This document shows, piece by piece, positions 41,150 through 51,808 of a DNA stretch of 64,000 nt; the first letter of the stretch is position 1, and the number at the start of each line of letters is the position of its first letter. Both the position numbers and the translations under genes were made by a program. This DNA comes from Planctomycetota bacterium (lineage in GTDB: Bacteria > Planctomycetota > SZUA-567 > H5-PLA8), in NCBI GenBank assembly GCA_015075375.1, contig JABTUM010000002.1, positions 1,537,393-1,601,392 of the forward strand, in the 5' to 3' direction. The notes beneath the pieces were generated by a model that was not told the DNA's origin, did not search any database, and saw only the letters and a list, made by a program, of their open reading frames with translations.

Positions 41150-42397
41150 ATGCGGCTTCAAGCGTGGCTGATTTTGAGCGTCGTGCTGTGCTGCAGCCAC
41201 CTGCGCGCCGAAACGGCCGCCGAACAGGCGCGCGCCGGCGGCGAACTGGTGGAACTGCGCGGCTATTCGGTCCTGCGGCTGACGGGAACCGATTCGCGCA
41301 GCCGCGGTTTCGCGCACGGCTACTACCTGGCCGAACAGGTGCTCGCGAGCCTCGATGACGCGTTGCGCAGCCTGCCGTGGTTCGGCGCGGATTCGTACGA
41401 GCAGCAGTTGCGCCCGTGGTCGGCGAACAAGTTTCACTGGGACGCCGACGCGAAAGACGAACTGGCCGGCTTGTACGCGGGCATGCTCGCCCGGTTGGGG
41501 CCCGAGCGCCTGCGCAGCGTGGTGCTGGATCGCGCGCTGCAGCCCGATGACTTATTCGCAATCAACTGCATCGCGGACTGGTTCGGGCCGGCGTGCTCGG
41601 GCTTTACGGCGTGGGGTAAGCTCACCTTGAACGGAAAGGTGATTCACGGCCGGAACCTCGACTTCCCCATCGGCGGGCGCGCGGTCTCGAATCAGGTGAT
41701 CCTCGCCGTCGCGGCGCTGCCCGAACGCGCAGGGCGCCCCGCGCGGCGCGCGTGGATCGGCGTGGGTTGGCCGGGGCTGGTGAGCCTGTATTCGGGGATG
41801 AACGACGCGGGCCTGGTCTGCTGCCTGCACGACTCGAACAACGTCAAGCACGGCGGCGCGGACGAGGGGTTCGTCGCGCGCGGCGTGCTGTTGCGGCGCA
41901 TCCTGGAAAGCGTGGACCCGCGCGCGGGCGATCCGGGCGCGGCTTCGGCCAAGCTGGCAGCCGAGCGCCCCACCGCGTGCGGCAACCTCTTTCATCTGAG
42001 CTGGCCCGGCGGAGCGGGCGATATTCCGCCGGCGGCGGTGTTGGAATTCGACGCGCAGGACCGCGACGGCGGGGAGGCGGTGCAGATCCGGCGCATGGAT
42101 GCGTCGCAGCGGCTGGTGGTGACGAACCATTATTGCGTGCGGCGCGCGCCGCAAAGCTGCGACCGCTTCGCGCAGATCGGCCTCGCGCTGGGGCTGCTGG
42201 CGTCGCAGTCGCAGCCCATCGGGGTGCCCGAAGCGCGGCGCGTGCTGATCGCCGGGAAACTCGCCGCCGCCGCGCATACGCTGGTCTTCGAGCCCGACGA
42301 CTTGCGTATGACCGTCTCGGTCACGCGCGGCAACGTGCTCTCCCCGCATGCCGCGGGGACGACCTTCTCGCTGGCCGAACTCTTCGCGAAACCCTGA
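41150..42397 (+). CDS. Secreted C45-type Ntn hydrolase (acyltransferase/phospholipase B-like)
   Basis: 415 residues with a signal peptide (AWLILSVVLCCSHLRA). It resembles the C45 acyl-CoA:6-APA acyltransferase/choloylglycine hydrolase clan: RGFAHGYYLAEQV at the start, then ACSGFTAWGKLTLNGK with Cys 149 as the probable N-terminal nucleophile after self-cleavage, followed by IHGRNLDFP and GLVCCLHDSNN, and NHYC later. Members cleave amide bonds in peptides, penicillins or N-acyl compounds. Substrate unknown. An extracytoplasmic enzyme. Convergent with the giant gene downstream (12 nt between stops). Confidence 0.8.
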   Translation: MRLQAWLILSVVLCCSHLRAETAAEQARAGGELVELRGYSVLRLTGTDSRSRGFAHGYYLAEQVLASLDDALRSLPWFGADSYEQQLRPWSANKFHWDADAKDELAGLYAGMLARLGPERLRSVVLDRALQPDDLFAINCIADWFGPACSGFTAWGKLTLNGKVIHGRNLDFPIGGRAVSNQVILAVAALPERAGRPARRAWIGVGWPGLVSLYSGMNDAGLVCCLHDSNNVKHGGADEGFVARGVLLRRILESVDPRAGDPGAASAKLAAERPTACGNLFHLSWPGGAGDIPPAAVLEFDAQDRDGGEAVQIRRMDASQRLVVTNHYCVRRAPQSCDRFAQIGLALGLLASQSQPIGVPEARRVLIAGKLAAAAHTLVFEPDDLRMTVSVTRGNVLSPHAAGTTFSLAELFAKP

Positions 42398-42409
42398 TCC
42401 GGCGCCGCG

Positions 42410-45400
42410 CTATTCGTTCGGCAGATCGGCAAACGGCTTCCCGGACGCGTCGGCGATGCGGAAGCAGAACCGCAGCTTGCCTTGCGGGATGCCGGCCTTG
42501 ATCAGGATTTCGTTCTCGCCGTTGCGCAGCGTGACCTGCGCGATGCCTTGGTCTTTCTCGTTGCCCGGAAAGCGTTCGGCCACCACGCGCCGGCCGTTGA
42601 CCCAGATCGAGATGCCGTCGTTGACGCCGAAGAAGAGCAGCGCGCTGCGCTCGGTCGGCACGTTGAATTTCCGGTACGCGTAGGCGAAGTACGGCGCGCG
42701 CTCCAAATCGCGGCGCTGGTCCTTCTCGAACGGCTCCAGCAGCGCCTCGCCCACGTCCATCCACTGGCTCTTGCCCTTTTTCGGATCGCTCTCGTTCTTG
42801 AGCGCCTGCCAGGTCAATTCCTTCGCGTAGGGGCCTTCGACCTTCCAGTTCAGGTCCACGTTGCGTTCGGGGTCCATGACTTGGTCCAGCCCGCGGCGTT
42901 CGCCCAGCGCCTGGAACGGCCCGATGACCTGCCAGCGCGTCCAGCAGGGCGCGTTCTTGGTGTAGAACGCGCGTTGCACGTCGCGGGAAAGCTTCAGCGT
43001 CGTCATCAAGTCTTCACAACGCAGCGTGGTGTTGGCGGTTCCGTCGCGCGTATAGAGTTCGCGGAGGTAGTCGAAGATGGCCAGCGCGTTGGGCGTGCCG
43101 GGATGCCGGCGCAGGAAGTCTTCCAGTTCGCGGATCGAATCGCGCACGGCCTGGTCGCCCTGATACGTATTCAGGATGCGGCGCAGGAAGGTCCAGCTTT
43201 CCGGGCTGTCCGGAACCAAGTCCGCCACTTCGCGGTACAGCTTTCGGTACGCTTCGTGGTCGGGCGCCTTCGCGGCCGCCGCGTTGGGATCCTTGAAGCT
43301 GAACCACGTCTTCCAGCCCGGCTCGTTCAGATGGCTGTTCAAAAGCCCCTTGTTGGCGCCGGCCGACCAGGACTTCTGGCCCGACTTCACCGGAGCGCTT
43401 TCCAGCTTCAGCGCGTTGCCTTCCAGCGGGAACTTATCCGGCAGCGCGTCCTCGATCAGAACCTGTTCCTTGCCCGCCACGGTGACCGAAACGCGGTCCC
43501 AATGGCACTGCCCGCCGAAGGAGGTGAACGCCATCGCGGCAAGGTCCAGGCCGTCGAGTTCCAGATCCATGGCCCGGACTTCCAGTTGCGTCCACTGCCC
43601 GGGCGGCGGGAGATCGCCCATGCGCCGCGACTCGACGCTGCCTTCGCGGCCCCAGCCCACTTTGTTTTCACCCCAGTACGCGCGGCGATTCCAATTCTGG
43701 CCCACCGGGAAGAACTGCAACATCAGCATCTGCGGCGGCTGCTTGGGATCGGGATAAACCCAGAGGCGCAGCGCGCGGCCGGCCAACGCGTCGATGGTTT
43801 GCTCGGGGACTTTCGCCGTCTTGGCGAATGCCACCGTCGCTTGCCGCGGTTCGGCCGCGCCCAGCCTGCGATTGGCGTCTTCCAACCAGGACAACGCGCG
43901 AATGGTGTTGGTGCTTTCGGGATGCGCCTTGACGAAGTTCTCCAGTTCGATCTTGCGCTCGCCGTAGGCCTTGAGGCCGCGCTTGCTGCGCAGGATCAGC
44001 TCCAGGTATTGCAGCGATTCGGGCGCGTCGGGAATCTTCGCGATCACCTTGCGGTAGCGTTCGACCTTTTCGGTCGAGATGTCGAGCAGCGAGAGGCGTC
44101 CGAGGCGCGGCAGGATCAACTGCGGGCTGGTGACGCCGGCCCCCCACTCCACCGCGGTTTCGACCCCTTCGCCGTCGTCGTCCAGCACGGCCAAACCGAG
44201 GTAGATTTCGTTCTCGCGGCCCGGGCGCTTGCGCGCGTCGCGGCGGATCAGCGGCCACGGCAAGAGCAGTTCGTAGCGCAGGCCTTTTCCGTCCGGCGCG
44301 CGGTTGACGCGCCCGGTCACGCTCACCGGATTTTCCTCTTGGGATCGCGTGACCGTATCGATCACCGTGCGGCCGTCGACCAGCGCCATGGAACAGACCA
44401 GATCCTCGCTGCGGTCGTAGCCGTAACGCGGCTCGGACAGACCGTTAAGCCCGATGCGCAAGCTGTCTGCGCTGGCCAATTCCGCGCCGGAAAGCGGCGG
44501 TTGGAACTTGTCGTCGCGCACATCCACGGCCAGGAAAATGCCTTCCTCGTTCCAGCCGGCGTAGACCTTGGCGGACAGATCGTCGGCGCCCTTCCACGCC
44601 GCCGCATCGCCCAAGGAGAGCGCCTGGGCGGGATCCGCGAGGCTCAGCGGTTCGCTGCCGGACCATTCGCTCAGGTCGCCGTCGGCCTTGGCTCCGCTGG
44701 GCGCGAGGAACGCTTCGAGGGTGAGCGGCGCCAGTTCGGCCAGCGCGCGGCGCGTTTCGCGATGCGTGGCCGGAGGCAGCTTGCCGTCTTGCAGCGCGGC
44801 TTGCAGCCGTGCCGCAGCCGCCGGCCGCGTTTTCTCGTTGGGCGCGAACGCGAAGAGCCCTTCCTGCCCGCCGATCAGGAAGAGCGGCCACACGGCCCGG
44901 ACCTCCCCGATCCAGCCTTGGCCCTGCGGATGGCGCAACGGCGTCACCGGCAGATCGCGGTCGTCGAGCATCTGCCCGGTTTCCCAGTCGTACGTGCGCA
45001 ACACAAAGCGCTCCGAGGCGCCCCAACCGCTGCGCGTATAAAGCAAGTACAACATGCCTTGCCAGCGTTGTGCCGAACGCAGATGGTGATTCTGAGCATC
45101 TTCGGGGCGAAGTTCAATGCGCCAGACTTCCTTCGTCTCCTTAGCGCCAGGGGCTCCGTCCAGGCGCGTAATCAGCTTGCTCCAATCGCCCTGAAAGACC
45201 AGCCAGCCGTCGTCGTACTTGATCTGTCCGCCGGCCAGATCGTCGATCAGCTTTCCGGTCATCAAGTCAAAGGTCATGCGGCGCCAGCCGCGGTTCTTGC
45301 CGTCGCGTTCATTTCCGTGGTAAATGACCGTATTGCCCGAGATATCCAGGCCCAGGTCGGCATACCCGCTCGCGTCGAGCCGATCGACGCGCGTGCCCCA

Positions 45401-48400
45401 CAGTTTCTTGCCCGCGACCAGATCGACTCCAAACAGCGCGTTGTAGCCGTGGCGGTACACGGCCACCTTCCCGTCCTCGGAGACGCGGATCTGATTCCAA
45501 TGCGGCGGCTTGTCGATGCGCGAGGTCGTCAAGCGCCGGCCGCTCGGTGCATCCCAGATGAAGCAGTTCAACTCTTCCCGCCGGTGCACGCGCAGTTCGA
45601 CCAGCTTATCCTCCGTGAAGCGCAGCAGGACGTTGGACCGGTCGCGCATTTCGTGCGCCCATACTTCCTTCAAGGTGGCAAGGTCGTAGACGAAAATGCC
45701 GTCGCCTGCGGCAAAGGCGATGTACTTATCGTTGACGGCGATCTGCCCGAAGCGATCGGCATTCGCGCGTCCGCGGCGGCGGCGCTTATCGGTGGGCAAA
45801 CGCACCACGCCCAAGGGCTCGCCGCTGAGCCGGTCCAGGACGCGCAATTCGCGCGGACCGCGCGCCACCAGCACGCGCGGACCCACGGCGACGTGATCCA
45901 CGTCCACGCCGGCGTACCCGCGCCAGAGCAGCTCGCGTTCCGCCGAAATGCGCAGCGCCAGGATCTCGTTGTCCGAGAGCACGTACAGGCGGTCTTTTTC
46001 CATATCCGGAGCGGTGAGCAGATCGGGATTACGCCCTTCGATCTGCCACGCGTAGGTCAAGAGACCCGCCGGCGGCAGCGCCGGCGCGGCCGGGGCTTCG
46101 GGCGGCTGGCCCAAGCGCGTACGAATGGAGGCGCTGAGAATCGGCTTTCGCACTTCCCACTGCCCGCCGGGCGCGCGAAGCATCTCCGGCTGGGTGGCGA
46201 GAATCTTATCGAGATCGGCCAGCGCTTCGTCCTGCCGTCCCAGGCTGGCCAGCGCCGCCAGCCGCCCGCTCAGCGCCGCCAGCGCCTGGCCTTGCTCCTG
46301 GGTCAGCGCCACGCCAAAACGTTCGGCCGCGGCTTCGTGCTTGCCTTCGGCGGCCAGCGCACGCGCTTCCTTTAAGGGCAGCGCGACCGGCGGCGTGCCG
46401 GGGGGGCCCAGTGCGCCGATGTCATCCTCCGATACCCCCACGATGCGCTGGGCGGTAACGGTCAGGTTGGCCAGCGGACCGATACGCGGATCCCAGGCGT
46501 AGCGCGAGAGCGGCGCGCCGGTGCGCGCGTCCAGTTGGCGCAGCCCCAAATCGGTGGGCAGGTACAGGACGCCCCCCGAATACCCGGGGCGGCCCACCAA
46601 AGACTCGGGCGTCAGATCGTGCGACCAGACCGTCGAACCGCTGTCCATATCAATAGCCGCGACGGTGCGGTCGGCGACGAGCAAGCGGTTTTCGCAAGCG
46701 CCCACCATGAAGCGCGCGTTACGCAGCGGCTGCGACCAGCGCACCGCGCCGCCCCGGCGTTCCAGCGCGAACAAACCGCTGCCGTCCTTCGGCGCGAGGA
46801 CGACCACTTCCTCGCCCAGGACCGGCGCCGACGCCCCGCGCGCCATGAGCTTCAGGTATTGGGCCGGCATGTCCCGCGTGTAGTCCACGTTGCCGTAGTC
46901 GAAGCTGCGGACTTCCAGGCGCGGGTAACCCACCATCCAGACCAGTTCCCCGGTGAACGCGTTCAGCGCGGCGACCGTGTTGCAGCCCGTCGCGGTGTAG
47001 ACCACGCCGCCGTCGGCCGCCGGCGGGCCCAACTGCATCGAACTGCCGAAGTACTCGTCGCCGATCTTCAGCCCCGTGGAGCCCGTGACCAGATTGCGCC
47101 GCCAGCGGAAACGCCCGGTCTCGGCGTCCAGCGCCGCAACGCCATGCGTGTTCATGTCGTTGCCTTCCATGAAGACCGCCAGCGCCAACCCGTATGCAAT
47201 CAGGGGATCGCTCAGCCAAATGGCGCGGTTCAGCTCCGGGACCGACGCGGTGCTCCAGCGCATCTTCCCGTTCTGGGCGTTGTAGCAGCGCAGCGCCGAC
47301 TGCTTGCCCGACTGGACGCGCAGGTAAACCTTGTCCTGATGCACCGTCGGGCAGCTCACCGGATGCCCGCTGAAGCCGCGGGCCTGCAGCCGGCCCGTCG
47401 AATTCCAGGCCGCCGACCACAATTCGCGCCCCTTCTCCAGGTCGTAGGCGAAAAGCCATTCGGGCGAACTGACGAAGACACGCCCATCGGCCGCGACGGG
47501 ATGCGACGGCAAATGCAGATAGGGATCGGGGTAGAAGCGCGTGCGCGCCACGTCGGCGCTTTCGGAACCCAGCAGCGGATGCGCCCACGCCAGCCCGCCG
47601 GGTTCGGGATGCGGCGCCGTCACCGGAGCGCCGGTGCGGCGCATGCTGCCGCCCAGCGTCGCGGCGGCTTCGAAGCGCCCGTCGTCGGCGCCTTCGCCCT
47701 GCTGCGCGGCCTGCTTGCGCAATTCCTGAGCGTACGCTTTGACGGCGACTTCCTTGCCGCCCACGGTCAGCGTGGCGGTCCCAAAATCCTGCTCCAAACT
47801 GTCGATGGCCTTGCGCGCCGCGGCGATATTGCCATCCAGCATCAGCGTGCGCGCGAACTTCGCTGCGACGAGCGGCGCAGGCGTCTCGGGTTCCTCACGG
47901 TATTCGCGAAGCAGAATCCGAAAGACCGCCGCCGCCTGCCCGTAAGCGCCACGGTCGAGGTACAGATTGCCGGCGCGATTGAGCGCGCGCGCGGCCACCG
48001 GCGTGTAGTAGTAGGTGCCCGCGAGGCTTTCGAGCATCGCCGGATCGCCGTCGGAAAAGGCCTGCGCGTAGGCCTGCTCGGACGCGCGCTGCACCACCTT
48101 GCGGTAAACCGCCAGCGTATCGGGGCCCAGGTGCTGCAAGAGCGCGCGGATGTACTCGCGCACGCCTACGTACAGCGGCGTGAAGCGGTCGTCGCGGACG
48201 CGGATCAGCGCTTCCGATCCGGCCCGAACCACATCCCCCAGGTTGCGCAGTGCGCGTTCGACGTCCTCGGCGCCGCCGGCCTGCATCTGCCGCTGTGCCG
48301 CCTCGATCGCATTCTGAATTTCATGCCGCGTGTCGAACGAGAGGCGTTCGGGCCGGTAATCGCTGGCGTACGACAGGCCGCCCGAGGCGAAGCGTTCGAC

Positions 48401-51400
48401 GTGATCGTCCCACGGATACTCGCGCAGGGCGCGCCGGAATAAGGGCTCGGACTCGCGGCTGAGGCTGAAGTTCTGCCGCAGCACTCCGCGCGCGATCAGC
48501 GCCTGCGGCACGCCGCTTCCCGATGGCGGGTACATCGCCAGCGCGTGCTGCAGCAGCGCGTCGGCCGATTCGGTCTCGCCGTCGGCCATCAGCGCGCCGA
48601 AAAGACGCTGCGCGGTGGCCCACATCTGAGCATCGCGCTCCGGGAAATCGGCGCCCAGTTCCAGGCGCTGCAGGAAGCCGCGCCAGAAGTCCGCGGCTTC
48701 GCCGTGCATGCCGTACTCGCGCAGCCGGTCGCCCGTCCAGTATCCGATCTCCCAGCGGATGCCCGTATGCGCCGGCCACAGCATCCCCAGCGAGTCGCTC
48801 ATGCGCGCGGTGGCCTGCGGTCCCGTCTTCCAGTGCGTGAAGCGCGACCACCACCACAAGCCGTCCCAGGCGTCGTAGAGGTTGCGGACGGCGCCGAAAT
48901 CGCGCAGCAGCCACGAATAGCGCAGCAGCGCCGTGGCCACCATGGGTTCGTCGCAGAAGCCCGCGCGCAGCGGGAATTCGCCGTCGTCTTCGGGCGAGAT
49001 CAGCTTGACCGAGAGACGGTGCTTGCCGGGCTTGAGCGCGACTTCGATGCGGTCCTTGTCCAGCCGGTAGTAGTTCTCGGGGCGTTCGGCCACGCGCTGC
49101 CCGTCGATATACGCGTACCAGCCTTCGCGGGCGGCGATCGTCAGCGTCGCTTTGCGTGCTTCCTTGACTTCGAACTCCCGCGCCGCCACCACCACGCCGT
49201 TCTTGCAGTCACCCAGGAGCTTGCGCAGATCCTGGCCCAGTTCGGTCCAGTGCTGATCGCTTTTCAGTTCCACCCAGCCCTTCTGCCCGCCGCGGCCCTT
49301 GTACTTCGCTTTCAGGTCGGCGTTCGTCTCCGGACCCAGCTCTTCGCGCTCGGCCGAGCCGTCGGGATTGTCGAAGGGTCCGATGGCCTGCCACGATCCC
49401 TGCCACGCCACATCGCCCACCGCCGGGCCCAACTGGCTTTCCAGTTCTTTCAAGGCGGCGGCGAACGCGCGCGGCTGCTTGGTGGCGGGATCCTGCGAAG
49501 TGGAGGGCAGCGTGTACGCTTTGTTCAGCGCCAGATACTTGGCATATTCCGCGTCGCCGGCGCACCACGCATGCAGCGCCGCCGCCCAATAGCCCAGCGC
49601 CGCGCGTTCCCACTTGCCCGCCTTCTGATCCTGATCGGCCTCTTTGGCGTACAGTTGCGCCTGCGGATTCGAGGCGCCGGGCAGGAGCGCCAGCGCTTTT
49701 TGCGCCGCCGCGCACGCTTCTTTCAAGGGCGCTTCTTCGATCTTGCCGACGTTGGTCACGCGCCAGTGTTCGACGCCCAGCCGCCCGAAGGCCGCCTCGA
49801 AGCCCGCGCGCGCGCGCGCTTCGGGCTCAACGGCTTCCAGCCCGGCCAGGCGTTCGAGCGCCGCCCACTGCGACTCGCGCTTCCCGGCGCCTTCGGCCGC
49901 GCCGGCCAGCGCGCGCAGAATCCGTTCCAACTGGTCGCCGTCGCGTCCCGCCGCGGCAATGGCCGCGTCGGCGCGCTTCTGCGCATCGGCCAGCTTGCCC
50001 AATTGGCATTCGGCCAGCAGACAGGCTTGAAGGGATTCTTCCGAACCGGGCGCCGCAGGGAACGCCTTCAAGTTGGCGTCGGCGGTGGCGAGCATCTCGG
50101 GCCAGTCGCGCAGCCGTTCCAGCAGCCGCAGCTTCCCGCCCAGCGCCAGGACGCGGTATTCGTCGTCCTTCTCCGATTCCTTTAAGGCCCGGTCGTACGC
50201 GGCGCGCGCGCCGGCGAAGTCGTAAAGCTGTTCGTAGCGCCGCGCGATCTCCAACCGCGCCTCGGCGCCGCGCCAGTCGTTGCGGTGCTGCGGAAAGAGC
50301 GTCAGGAGTCGTTCCAGCAAGCGGATGCGGAAGCCCGGATCGTTGCGCTCCAGGCGCAGGTAAAAGCCCCAATTCCCGCTGTCCTGCCCGGTCTTGACCT
50401 TGATCACGTTCTTGCCGCGTTCGAGCCGCACCGGAACGCCGAAGCGGTCGGACTGGGAGCCGTGATGCTGCCAGTAGCGGTCCCGCGTGGTCTTCTCGAA
50501 GACCTGCCTGTTGTTCACGAAGACCGTGGCCAGCCCATTGGAATCCGTCCACAGCATCGCCGGACCCGAGATCGGCCATTCGATCTCCGTCCGCGCGAAG
50601 GCCAGCACCATGTTGTCCGGATCGAGGATCTCGGCCATATCGACGTACGTGCCGCCGTCCTCTTCGGGGCGTACCCATTGCGTGCTGCGGAACGGCTGGC
50701 CGCGCTCGTCTTTCGGTATCTCTTTCCAGTCGTCCGTCTTCTCCGGCTCCAGATTCTCTCGTTTGTAGAGCCCGAACTTTTTGTCGGGCCGCGGCCCCAG
50801 CATCGTCCACTGCCGCGGAACGCCTGCCGCGTTCAGCGCGTCGACCGTCGCGTCCCAGCTTTCCTTCGCTTCCAGGTCCGGCAGGTCCGGCGGGAGCGGT
50901 TCGGCGCCGACCACGATACGCAGATCGCGGATCGTGCAGCCGATCGGTTTCTTGTTGGGCTCGGGGTAGTAGTCGTTGGCGAAATCGAGCCGCGCCTTGT
51001 CGTCGGCCGGTTCTCCGTTCCAGCCGCGCCCGACGATCAGGCTTCCAAATGCCGCGCCATCCCGGCCCGGACGGCCGCCCAGGTCCATCATCGTCCGCCA
51101 GCCCGAACCGTCGGAGCTTAAAAGCACCGTGGCGTTGCGGCTCGTCAACACCACCCGCAGCCAGACGCCGCCTTCCTTCTTGGGATCGGGCAGCACGTTC
51201 CAAAAGCCGCGCGAACGCGAGTTCCCGTCGACGTTCCAGTTCACGTACAGGTGCCGCGAGGCCGTGTATTGGACGTTGATCCAGTTCTTGCGGTCCCAGA
51301 ACAGGTTCAACGCGGGCTTCAGGTCCGTCTCGACCGTTTGGTGGATATAGACGCTGGCGCTATACGGCTTCTCGTCGGTCCCCACGTGTTCGTTGCGCAG

Positions 51401-51625
51401 CTTCAGGAACGCATAGCGCCGCGATTCGGCGGCAAGCTCCACGCCGTCTTTGGTCAGTTCGATCCCGCCGGTCCCGTCCTTGGACTTCTCTTTGATCAGC
51501 TCGGCCGGCCATTTCCCGTCCGTCAGCGGCGCGGACCACTCCTGTTGCGCCGCGCCGGCGCGGAGCGAAGTAAGGAAGATCAGGATACCGAAGAGACCGA
51601 GCCCGGAAAGGTGTCGGAAGTTCAT
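42410..51625 (-). CDS. Giant secreted multidomain protein (PQQ propellers, TPRs, CBM9-like)
   Basis: 3071 residues from ATG 51625 (MNFRHLSGLGLFGILIFLTS), preceded by GAGG; an ATG 30 nt upstream is in frame. Order: signal peptide; a DUF1349/LamG-like sandwich (about 25-210); TPR-like repeats; a sugar-binding-like sandwich around WQGSWQAIGPFDNPDGSAER (about 755-900); more TPRs; a first PQQ-type propeller (about 1370-1640, VFVSSPEWLFAYDLEKGREL, VAALDAETGRFRWRR); a second propeller (about 1870-2230, IFVYDLATLKEVW); a CBM9-like domain (about 2310-2500, GDLSEWSG, IFLAVDVRDDKF); TPR-like segments; and a C-terminal sandwich (about 2890-3071, WQVIGPFQALGERRG, GISIWVNGRRVV). Probably a surface-anchored binding or scaffold protein. 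Function unknown. Confidence 0.88.
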   Translation of the reverse strand: MNFRHLSGLGLFGILIFLTSLRAGAAQQEWSAPLTDGKWPAELIKEKSKDGTGGIELTKDGVELAAESRRYAFLKLRNEHVGTDEKPYSASVYIHQTVETDLKPALNLFWDRKNWINVQYTASRHLYVNWNVDGNSRSRGFWNVLPDPKKEGGVWLRVVLTSRNATVLLSSDGSGWRTMMDLGGRPGRDGAAFGSLIVGRGWNGEPADDKARLDFANDYYPEPNKKPIGCTIRDLRIVVGAEPLPPDLPDLEAKESWDATVDALNAAGVPRQWTMLGPRPDKKFGLYKRENLEPEKTDDWKEIPKDERGQPFRSTQWVRPEEDGGTYVDMAEILDPDNMVLAFARTEIEWPISGPAMLWTDSNGLATVFVNNRQVFEKTTRDRYWQHHGSQSDRFGVPVRLERGKNVIKVKTGQDSGNWGFYLRLERNDPGFRIRLLERLLTLFPQHRNDWRGAEARLEIARRYEQLYDFAGARAAYDRALKESEKDDEYRVLALGGKLRLLERLRDWPEMLATADANLKAFPAAPGSEESLQACLLAECQLGKLADAQKRADAAIAAAGRDGDQLERILRALAGAAEGAGKRESQWAALERLAGLEAVEPEARARAGFEAAFGRLGVEHWRVTNVGKIEEAPLKEACAAAQKALALLPGASNPQAQLYAKEADQDQKAGKWERAALGYWAAALHAWCAGDAEYAKYLALNKAYTLPSTSQDPATKQPRAFAAALKELESQLGPAVGDVAWQGSWQAIGPFDNPDGSAEREELGPETNADLKAKYKGRGGQKGWVELKSDQHWTELGQDLRKLLGDCKNGVVVAAREFEVKEARKATLTIAAREGWYAYIDGQRVAERPENYYRLDKDRIEVALKPGKHRLSVKLISPEDDGEFPLRAGFCDEPMVATALLRYSWLLRDFGAVRNLYDAWDGLWWWSRFTHWKTGPQATARMSDSLGMLWPAHTGIRWEIGYWTGDRLREYGMHGEAADFWRGFLQRLELGADFPERDAQMWATAQRLFGALMADGETESADALLQHALAMYPPSGSGVPQALIARGVLRQNFSLSRESEPLFRRALREYPWDDHVERFASGGLSYASDYRPERLSFDTRHEIQNAIEAAQRQMQAGGAEDVERALRNLGDVVRAGSEALIRVRDDRFTPLYVGVREYIRALLQHLGPDTLAVYRKVVQRASEQAYAQAFSDGDPAMLESLAGTYYYTPVAARALNRAGNLYLDRGAYGQAAAVFRILLREYREEPETPAPLVAAKFARTLMLDGNIAAARKAIDSLEQDFGTATLTVGGKEVAVKAYAQELRKQAAQQGEGADDGRFEAAATLGGSMRRTGAPVTAPHPEPGGLAWAHPLLGSESADVARTRFYPDPYLHLPSHPVAADGRVFVSSPEWLFAYDLEKGRELWSAAWNSTGRLQARGFSGHPVSCPTVHQDKVYLRVQSGKQSALRCYNAQNGKMRWSTASVPELNRAIWLSDPLIAYGLALAVFMEGNDMNTHGVAALDAETGRFRWRRNLVTGSTGLKIGDEYFGSSMQLGPPAADGGVVYTATGCNTVAALNAFTGELVWMVGYPRLEVRSFDYGNVDYTRDMPAQYLKLMARGASAPVLGEEVVVLAPKDGSGLFALERRGGAVRWSQPLRNARFMVGACENRLLVADRTVAAIDMDSGSTVWSHDLTPESLVGRPGYSGGVLYLPTDLGLRQLDARTGAPLSRYAWDPRIGPLANLTVTAQRIVGVSEDDIGALGPPGTPPVALPLKEARALAAEGKHEAAAERFGVALTQEQGQALAALSGRLAALASLGRQDEALADLDKILATQPEMLRAPGGQWEVRKPILSASIRTRLGQPPEAPAAPALPPAGLLTYAWQIEGRNPDLLTAPDMEKDRLYVLSDNEILALRISAERELLWRGYAGVDVDHVAVGPRVLVARGPRELRVLDRLSGEPLGVVRLPTDKRRRRGRANADRFGQIAVNDKYIAFAAGDGIFVYDLATLKEVWAHEMRDRSNVLLRFTEDKLVELRVHRREELNCFIWDAPSGRRLTTSRIDKPPHWNQIRVSEDGKVAVYRHGYNALFGVDLVAGKKLWGTRVDRLDASGYADLGLDISGNTVIYHGNERDGKNRGWRRMTFDLMTGKLIDDLAGGQIKYDDGWLVFQGDWSKLITRLDGAPGAKETKEVWRIELRPEDAQNHHLRSAQRWQGMLYLLYTRSGWGASERFVLRTYDWETGQMLDDRDLPVTPLRHPQGQGWIGEVRAVWPLFLIGGQEGLFAFAPNEKTRPAAAARLQAALQDGKLPPATHRETRRALAELAPLTLEAFLAPSGAKADGDLSEWSGSEPLSLADPAQALSLGDAAAWKGADDLSAKVYAGWNEEGIFLAVDVRDDKFQPPLSGAELASADSLRIGLNGLSEPRYGYDRSEDLVCSMALVDGRTVIDTVTRSQEENPVSVTGRVNRAPDGKGLRYELLLPWPLIRRDARKRPGRENEIYLGLAVLDDDGEGVETAVEWGAGVTSPQLILPRLGRLSLLDISTEKVERYRKVIAKIPDAPESLQYLELILRSKRGLKAYGERKIELENFVKAHPESTNTIRALSWLEDANRRLGAAEPRQATVAFAKTAKVPEQTIDALAGRALRLWVYPDPKQPPQMLMLQFFPVGQNWNRRAYWGENKVGWGREGSVESRRMGDLPPPGQWTQLEVRAMDLELDGLDLAAMAFTSFGGQCHWDRVSVTVAGKEQVLIEDALPDKFPLEGNALKLESAPVKSGQKSWSAGANKGLLNSHLNEPGWKTWFSFKDPNAAAAKAPDHEAYRKLYREVADLVPDSPESWTFLRRILNTYQGDQAVRDSIRELEDFLRRHPGTPNALAIFDYLRELYTRDGTANTTLRCEDLMTTLKLSRDVQRAFYTKNAPCWTRWQVIGPFQALGERRGLDQVMDPERNVDLNWKVEGPYAKELTWQALKNESDPKKGKSQWMDVGEALLEPFEKDQRRDLERAPYFAYAYRKFNVPTERSALLFFGVNDGISIWVNGRRVVAERFPGNEKDQGIAQVTLRNGENEILIKAGIPQGKLRFCFRIADASGKPFADLPNE

Positions 51626-51808
51626 GCCATGCCTCGAAACGCCAAAATGGATCACCGCGCCCGGCTAAGGGGCGCGCCCGTGCGGGAATCGATGCCCACG
51701 AAGCCGCTCTTCTAGGTTACACCGGGAAGGCCCGTCCAGGCAGCGAAAGGAGAACGAATTCCAAGCATTAAACCTCTCGCCCAGCAGGACTTAGAATGGA
51801 ACCTGAGG

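Noticed and set aside
42482..46375. 1297-codon plus-strand frame
   Set aside because: Antisense shadow of the giant minus-strand gene; rich in Arg, Gln and His without domains, no ribosome site.
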